From: Shouchella tritolerans
GTDB lineage: Bacteria; Bacillota; Bacilli; Bacillales; Bacillaceae_D
Assembly (NCBI RefSeq): GCF_025770735.1
Contig: NZ_JAODPB010000002.1
Coordinates: 496,001 to 560,000 of the forward strand
DNA length: 64,000 nucleotides
Direction of reading: 5' to 3'
Below the pieces are notes generated by a model, which saw only the letters and a list, made by a program, of their open reading frames with translations, ran no database searches and was not told where the DNA came from. Shown here one piece after another: positions 59,119 through 64,000 of this stretch (its first letter is position 1; every line of letters begins with the position of its first letter). Both the position numbers and the translations under genes were made by a program.

Positions 59119-60273
59119 ATGGTCGAAGAAATGAATGACGGCATGAATGAAATGAAATCTTTTTCTGTAGGGGATATTGTTACAGGGAAAGTAACAAAAG
59201 TTGAAGACAAGCAGGCATTTGTAGATGTCGGCTTTAAAGTAGACGGCATCGTGCCCATTAGTGAATTGTCGAGCCTGCATGTAGAAAAGGCAAGTGATGT
59301 CCTCTCTGTTGATGATGAATTAGAACTGAAAGTCACAAAAGTCGAAGATGATGAATTGATTTTGTCGAAAAAAGCGGTTCAAGCCGAAAAGGCATGGGAA
59401 CAACTTGAGGCAGCGTATGAAAAAGGCGAAGTTATTGAAGCAGAAGTAGCAGAAGTTGTGAAAGGCGGCCTTGTCGTCGATGTTGGCGTAAGAGGATTTA
59501 TTCCTGCTTCATTAGTAGAACGCCATTATGTTGAAGATTTTTCTGATTACAAAGGCAAGCAATTGCGTTTGAAAGTGACAGAAATTGACAAAGACAACAA
59601 TAAGTTGATTCTATCACAACGGGCTGTTCTTGATGATGAAATTGAAGAAAAGAAAAAGCAAGTGTTGCTTTCCCTTTCAGCTGGCGATGTCGTTGAAGGG
59701 AAGGTTCAGCGCTTGACCAGCTTTGGCGCTTTCGTCGATGTCGGTGGTGTCGATGGTCTCGTCCATATTTCGCAAATTGCCCATGAGCGTGTCGAGCATC
59801 CGTCAGATGTGCTGTCAGAAGGGCAAGAAGTAAAAGTCAAAGTGCTTTCCGTTGATCCTGATAGCGAACGCGTTTCCCTCTCCATCAAAGAGATGCTAGC
59901 CGGCCCATGGGAAAACATCGAAAGCAAATTTTCAGCTGGCGATCTAGTTACTGGTACAGTGAAGCGCCTCGTATCGTTTGGCGCTTTTGTGGAAATTGCA
60001 CCAGGGGTGGAAGGACTCGTCCATATCTCGCAAATTTCCAAACGCCATATTGGCACGCCGCAAGAAGTGTTGGAAGAAGGGCAACAAGTACAAGCAAAAG
60101 TGCTCGATGTTAGCGAAGCAGACAGACGTGTATCTCTTAGCATTCGCGAAGCGTCTGAAGAGCAAGAACGAAAAGAAACACGTGCCTATGAAAAGCCAGC
60201 CAACGATGAGCCTTCTGGCTTCTCGCTTGGAGATATGATCGGCGATCAGTTGAAAAAATACCGTGACCAATAA
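59119..60273 (+). CDS. ypfD: Ribosomal protein S1 homolog (YpfD)
   Basis: RNA-binding protein with four S1 domains, 384 residues. Each domain starts with a recognisable segment: GDIVTGKVTKVEDKQAFVDV, GEVIEAEVAEVVKGGLVVDV, GDVVEGKVQRLTSFGAFVDV and GDLVTGTVKRLVSFGAFVEI. Domains 3 and 4 are the closest pair. The protein is shorter than E. coli S1 (six domains), as usual in Bacillus, where a role on the ribosome is not established. GAAGGAGG is upstream of the ATG. Confidence 0.95.
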   Translation: MVEEMNDGMNEMKSFSVGDIVTGKVTKVEDKQAFVDVGFKVDGIVPISELSSLHVEKASDVLSVDDELELKVTKVEDDELILSKKAVQAEKAWEQLEAAYEKGEVIEAEVAEVVKGGLVVDVGVRGFIPASLVERHYVEDFSDYKGKQLRLKVTEIDKDNNKLILSQRAVLDDEIEEKKKQVLLSLSAGDVVEGKVQRLTSFGAFVDVGGVDGLVHISQIAHERVEHPSDVLSEGQEVKVKVLSVDPDSERVSLSIKEMLAGPWENIESKFSAGDLVTGTVKRLVSFGAFVEIAPGVEGLVHISQISKRHIGTPQEVLEEGQQVQAKVLDVSEADRRVSLSIREASEEQERKETRAYEKPANDEPSGFSLGDMIGDQLKKYRDQ

Positions 60274-60283
60274 CGTACGATCA

Positions 60284-60440
60284 TGTAGATTGATCGAAAA
60301 TGCTTGTTAGCTGAGGAGCGAAACCGAGTGAAGATGCGAATAGAACGTATGTCCATGAGCCACGGTTTTTGTGCGCATGGAACGAATGTTCCAAAGCATA
60401 AAACGAGGTGAGCAACGAAGGATGCGAGCATTGTCTACAG
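60284..60440 (+). ncRNA. Repeated intergenic structured element (copy B)
   Basis: A 157-base relative of the element at 48130. The outer pairs are TGTAGA (60284-60289) with TCTACA (60434-60439) and AATGC (60299-60303) with GCATT (60428-60432), the latter differing from copy A by compensatory changes. Inner hairpins are CCATG/CATGG and GGAAC/GTTCC. It contains the same 18-base core GAAGATGCGAATAGAACG (60330-60347) and a shared 3' end ATGCGAGC followed by CTACAG. A strong terminator follows six bases later. No known family recognised. Confidence 0.55.
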
Positions 60441-60445
60441 TTGGG

Positions 60446-60478
60446 AACCGGCGCAAGTTGAGCTGCGCCGGTTTTTTT
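60446..60478 (+). terminator. Terminator after the repeated element
   Basis: AACCGGCGCA pairs perfectly with TGCGCCGGTT around AGTTGAGC, then a run of T residues. Confidence 0.92.
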
Positions 60479-60529
60479 ATGTCTAAATGTTGGTGAAAGC
60501 GCCGATACTGTCCAATGAGGTGATGAGAA

Positions 60530-61153
60530 ATGGACGGTGTATTTGTTTATTGGTTTGGCTGGCTTGCTTGGATTGCCGGGACGTTTTTGTTGCCGAAAAA
60601 TGAACTGCGGCAAGTGATGTGTGCAAGCATTTTAGCGCTATTATGCTTTATTCCTTTGAACGTGATCGTTTCAGGCAATCAAATAAGCATCGGCTATGTT
60701 TTTAGTCTATTGATCTGCTATTTACAGCTAGGAAAGCTCAGGTTCTCCGGAATCATGTATCCAGCTGTTTGCTGCTTACTAGTGGCGGCAACCTACATAG
60801 GCATACAGGAATTGATTCGCGTCGACCCGGTTATTTTACTCATTGACGGCCGTTTTCTGTCTGCAGGCGCTGTGCTTTTAACGATTTTCATCATAAAAAG
60901 GAGAGCAAACCGTACTGCTGTGTTAGCCACTGGCCTCCTTTACGGCGACTTGTTTTTGAATGTGTATCGCCATGGGCTTAACGGAGGAATGGAGCTTGGA
61001 TCGCTTGCGTTTTTTGACGTATTTGCCATCAGCGTCTCCATGAGTACAGCCGCTTTGGTCTTTTCGATTGCTTTAGAGAAATGGCGCCAACATGTGCTTG
61101 TGAATAGTAGACAGCCGAAGCCAGTGCCAACAAGGATAGACAAGCATGCATGA
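60530..61153 (+). CDS. yphA: YphA-like membrane protein
   Basis: A 207-residue protein with about six membrane helices (VYWFGWLAWIAGTFLL, VMCASILALLCFIPLNVIVS, IMYPAVCCLLVAATYIG, GRFLSAGAVLLTIFII and later). Function unknown; the position between the S1 homolog and der matches B. subtilis yphA. GAGGTGATGAG-type ribosome binding precedes the ATG at 60530. Confidence 0.75.
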   Translation: MDGVFVYWFGWLAWIAGTFLLPKNELRQVMCASILALLCFIPLNVIVSGNQISIGYVFSLLICYLQLGKLRFSGIMYPAVCCLLVAATYIGIQELIRVDPVILLIDGRFLSAGAVLLTIFIIKRRANRTAVLATGLLYGDLFLNVYRHGLNGGMELGSLAFFDVFAISVSMSTAALVFSIALEKWRQHVLVNSRQPKPVPTRIDKHA

Positions 61154-61231
61154 AGATAGTAAAATGGATAAGCTGGAGAAGAAAACGAATGCTGTTTTTT
61201 AAGTAGTTTGAAGGAGAAAGGGTGTGTGATT

Positions 61232-62545
61232 GTGACTAAACCAGTTGTTGCAATCGTTGGCCGGCCGAATGTAGGAAAGTCAACTATATTTAACCGGATT
61301 GTTGGCGAGCGTGTCGCCATTGTTGAAGACTTACCGGGAGTAACGCGTGACCGTTTATATAGCAAAGGAGAATGGCTAAACCACGAATTTTATGTAATCG
61401 ACACAGGCGGAATTGAGCTCGGCGATGAACCGTTGCTCGTGCAAATGCGCCAACAAGCGGAAATTGCCATTGACGAGGCGAATGTGATCATTTTTATGGT
61501 CAATGGACGAGAAGGAATTACAGCCGCAGACCAAGAAGTGGCAAACATGCTTTTCCGTTCAAAAAAGCCGGTTGTGCTTGCTGTTAATAAAGTCGACAAC
61601 CCAGAAATGAGGGAGTCGCTTTACGAGTTTTATTCATTAGGGGCCGGTGAGCCTTATGGAATTTCAGGCTCCCATGGATTAGGGATCGGCGACTTGCTTG
61701 ATGAAGTTGTTCGCCATTTTCCTGAAGAAAACGACGATGATTATGCAGATGATACGATCAAAATGGCATTGATCGGCCGTCCGAACGTCGGCAAGTCTTC
61801 GCTTGTTAATGCGCTTCTTGGCGAAGAGCGGGTGATCGTCAGCCAAATTCCAGGGACGACCCGTGACGCGATTGATACATCCTTTACGCGAGATGGCCAA
61901 CATTATGTTGTGATTGATACTGCCGGTATGCGTAAGCGTGGCAAAGTTTATGAAGCCACTGAAAAATATAGTGTGCTCCGCTCACTGAAGGCGATTGAAC
62001 GGTCTGACGTCGTTCTTGTCGTCTTAGATGGCGAAGAGGGGATTATTGAACAGGATAAAAAAATAGCCGGTTATGCCCATGAAGCGGGAAGGGCAATCGT
62101 CATTGTCGTCAACAAATGGGACGCCGTAAAAAAAGACGACAAAACGATGCAAACATTTATCGAAGACATCCGTTCCGAGTTTCAGTTTCTTTCGTATGCG
62201 CCGATTTGTTTTTTGTCCGCCAAGACCAAGCAACGCCTTCATTTGTTGCTGCCTGAAGTGAGGAAAGTGTCAGAAAGCCATCATCTTCGTGTGCCGACTC
62301 ATGTCCTCAATGATATGATCATGGATGCGGTAGCAATGAATCCAACCCCAACGGATAAAGGCAAGCGCCTGAAAATCAATTATGTGACGCAAGTGGCCGT
62401 GCAGCCGCCGACATTCGTGTTCTTTGTAAATGAACCTGAACTAATGCATTTCTCTTATAGGCGCTTTTTAGAAAACCGTTTGCGTGCCACTTTTGAGTTT
62501 GAAGGAACGCCTATTCACATCATTGCACGGAAAAAGAATGATTAA
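61232..62545 (+). CDS. der: Ribosome biogenesis GTPase Der (EngA)
   Basis: Tandem GTPase for 50S subunit maturation. The 437-residue protein has two G domains: first [14 protein letters not shown] with DLPGVTRDR and NKVD, second [16 protein letters not shown] with [10 protein letters not shown] and NKWD; then a KH-like domain ([19 protein letters not shown]). The GTG at 61232 ([10 protein letters not shown]) fits homologs; a GTG at 61226 is possible and AAGGAG lies upstream. Confidence 0.95.
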   Translation: MTKPVVAIVGRPNVGKSTIFNRIVGERVAIVEDLPGVTRDRLYSKGEWLNHEFYVIDTGGIELGDEPLLVQMRQQAEIAIDEANVIIFMVNGREGITAADQEVANMLFRSKKPVVLAVNKVDNPEMRESLYEFYSLGAGEPYGISGSHGLGIGDLLDEVVRHFPEENDDDYADDTIKMALIGRPNVGKSSLVNALLGEERVIVSQIPGTTRDAIDTSFTRDGQHYVVIDTAGMRKRGKVYEATEKYSVLRSLKAIERSDVVLVVLDGEEGIIEQDKKIAGYAHEAGRAIVIVVNKWDAVKKDDKTMQTFIEDIRSEFQFLSYAPICFLSAKTKQRLHLLLPEVRKVSESHHLRVPTHVLNDMIMDAVAMNPTPTDKGKRLKINYVTQVAVQPPTFVFFVNEPELMHFSYRRFLENRLRATFEFEGTPIHIIARKKND

Positions 62546-62567
62546 TTATTGGCAAGGGGGAAACTGA

Positions 62568-63185
62568 ATGATCGTTTCATTAATTGTGACGGTGTTGTTC
62601 GGTTATTTGCTTGGGTCTGTCAGCTTTAGCTACATCATTGCAAAGAAAATCAAGAAAATCGATATACGCAGTGAAGGAAGTGGCAATGCTGGGGCGACAA
62701 ATACATTGCGTGTGCTTGGAATCGGACCGGCCATTTGCGTCCTTTTGCTTGATGTCGCAAAAGGGGTTGCCCCTGCACTTCTTGCCATTGCCCTCACGAA
62801 TGGGGACTACCCCCTTGTGCCGGCTTTGGCGGGCTTAGCGGCCATTCTCGGGCATAATTGGCCTATTTATTTTGGCTTTCGCGGCGGAAAAGGAGTTGCT
62901 ACTTCCATTGGCGTTGTGGCCACGCTTTTATTTTATCCTGCCCTTTGTGCCGGAATTGTAGCGATTTTAAGCATCGTTTTCACAAAATATGTATCCCTTG
63001 GTTCGCTTTTATTTGCAGTGTTAACGCCAATTGCTGCACTCATCATGCTGCCGTTTTTTCATTACCCACTAGAATATATTTATTTAGCTGTGTTATTGGC
63101 GATCCTATCTTTATGGCGGCACCGCACGAACATGGGACGGCTTATTGCAGGCACGGAAAACAAATTAGGGAAAAAACATGCGTAG
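62568..63185 (+). CDS. plsY: Acyl-phosphate:glycerol-3-phosphate acyltransferase PlsY
   Basis: Membrane enzyme that acylates glycerol-3-phosphate using acyl phosphate, the step before PlsC. The 205-residue protein has about six helices, with family signatures GSGNAGATNTLRVLGIGP, the GHNWPIYFGFRGGKGVATS segment and WRHRTNMGRLIAGTENKLG. It lies between der and gpsA, which is not its usual position in B. subtilis. Together with gpsA (glycerol-3-phosphate) and the nearby plsC it forms a phospholipid-synthesis neighbourhood. Confidence 0.94.
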   Translation: MIVSLIVTVLFGYLLGSVSFSYIIAKKIKKIDIRSEGSGNAGATNTLRVLGIGPAICVLLLDVAKGVAPALLAIALTNGDYPLVPALAGLAAILGHNWPIYFGFRGGKGVATSIGVVATLLFYPALCAGIVAILSIVFTKYVSLGSLLFAVLTPIAALIMLPFFHYPLEYIYLAVLLAILSLWRHRTNMGRLIAGTENKLGKKHA

Positions 63186-63197
63186 GAGGAGTTCATG

Positions 63198-64000
63198 ATG
63201 CAAAAAATTGCGGTTATTGGAGCGGGAAGCTGGGGAAGCGCTTTAGCGATGGTTCTTGCGGATAATGGCCATGATGTTCGTCTAATCGGGCGCCGACATG
63301 AACAAATGAACGAATTGAACGAACGTCATACGAATGAATCATATTTGCCGAACATCGAATTGCCAAAAACGATTCGCGGTTATACAGGAATGGAGGAAGC
63401 TCTTGACGGAGTTGAGGCTATCGTATTAGTCGTTCCAACTAAAGCGATGCGTGATACTGTCCGTAAAATGGCGCCATATTTGCAAAAGGCGGTACCGGTT
63501 ATTCATGCAAGCAAAGGGATTGAACCTGCGACCCATAAGCGCATATCCGAAATGATCGCCGAAGAAGATGCAAGCACGAATCGCATTTCTTCCATTACGG
63601 TTTTATCTGGACCAAGTCATGCCGAGGAAGTGGCATTGCGCCAACCGACAACCGTTACGGTTGCTTCAGCGGATGATGAGGCAGCCAAATATACGCAAAA
63701 TTTGTTTATGAACCAACAGTTTCGTGTCTATACCAATCCTGATCTAGTCGGTGTTGAAATCGGAGGGGCACTAAAAAACATTATTGCGCTAGCGTGTGGT
63801 GTGACGAATGGCCTTGGTTACGGGGATAATACAAAAGCAGCGATCATGACGAGAGGGTTGGCGGAAATTTCCCGCCTTGGCACAACAATGGGGGCAAAAC
63901 CTTTAACGTTCTCAGGTTTATCAGGGCTCGGCGATTTAATTGTGACTTGTACAAGTGTGCATTCACGTAACTGGCGTGCTGGACGGATGATCGGCGAAGG
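63198..64000 (+). CDS. gpsA: Glycerol-3-phosphate dehydrogenase [NAD(P)+] (partial)
   Basis: Makes sn-glycerol-3-phosphate from dihydroxyacetone phosphate. About 267 residues of the protein are seen before the window ends. It has the NAD(P) motif [20 protein letters not shown], the catalytic Lys region in [12 protein letters not shown], and SKGIEP. The ATG at 63198 lies seven bases behind TAGGAGGA; the preceding ATG is an alternative. The stop is outside the window. Confidence 0.93.
   Translation, partial: MQKIAVIGAGSWGSALAMVLADNGHDVRLIGRRHEQMNELNERHTNESYLPNIELPKTIRGYTGMEEALDGVEAIVLVVPTKAMRDTVRKMAPYLQKAVPVIHASKGIEPATHKRISEMIAEEDASTNRISSITVLSGPSHAEEVALRQPTTVTVASADDEAAKYTQNLFMNQQFRVYTNPDLVGVEIGGALKNIIALACGVTNGLGYGDNTKAAIMTRGLAEISRLGTTMGAKPLTFSGLSGLGDLIVTCTSVHSRNWRAGRMIGE

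Overview
This window is chromosomal DNA from a low-to-moderate GC, endospore-forming member of the Bacillaceae. Gene order follows the Bacillus subtilis dacB-res, serA-fer-ypbB-recQ and gudB-ypdA-prsW-sleB-ypeB-cmk-rpsA-der-gpsA backbone. B12-dependent MetH and the accessory content fit an alkaliphile such as Shouchella (Bacillus) clausii; that species call is inference, not a database result. I saw no rRNA, tRNA, CRISPR array, transposase or prophage structural gene.

Layout. 1-7.8 kb: an ArsR/DUF2087 regulator, aldehyde dehydrogenase, SodF-like superoxide dismutase, and a minus-strand phasin-like/UbiB/cardiolipin synthase cluster plus a YetF (DUF421) protein. 8.0-10.3 kb: a compact lipoprotein-spoVAC-spoVAD-spoVAEB operon next to the divergent DUF421 gene, resembling the core of the spoVA2mob spore heat-resistance locus. 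10.4-19.8 kb: dacB-spmA-spmB (spore cortex), rluB, then resABC (cytochrome c assembly) and resDE (its two-component regulator). 20.0-23.6 kb: cobalamin uptake (btuC, btuD), a PduO-type adenosyltransferase, a small membrane protein and TerC. 23.7-27.7 kb (minus): an NADH oxidase-like flavoprotein with a repeat-rich upstream region, serA behind a T-box leader, and ferredoxin. 27.8-31.6 kb: ypbB-recQ-ypbD-small protein-ypbF. 31.8-33.4 kb: an accessory patch with two divergent XRE regulators around GTTAAC repeats and a gene-poor stretch. 33.4-36.7 kb: a lafABC-like operon for the glycolipid anchor of lipoteichoic acid. 37-44 kb: M20 amidohydrolase, ypbG, a MerR regulator with a cobalamin-domain-like C-terminus, mecB, and a response regulator/histidine kinase/lipoprotein operon. 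44-48.5 kb: gudB, ypdA, asparaginase, prsW, a small zinc-ribbon gene. 48.5-55.2 kb: SAM-I riboswitch controlling metI-yitJ-metH. 55.3-64 kb: sleB-ypeB, cmk-plsC, rpsA homolog, yphA, der, plsY and the start of gpsA.

Themes. Sporulation and germination recur (SpoVA, DacB, SpmAB, SleB-YpeB). Cobalamin links several loci: import and adenosylation at 20-22 kb, MetH at 52-55 kb, and perhaps the MerR-type sensor at 39 kb. The most novel-looking signal is a repeated intergenic element with a shared 18-base core and pairing ends, at about 48.13-48.25 kb and 60.28-60.44 kb, with a shorter relative near 0.7 kb.
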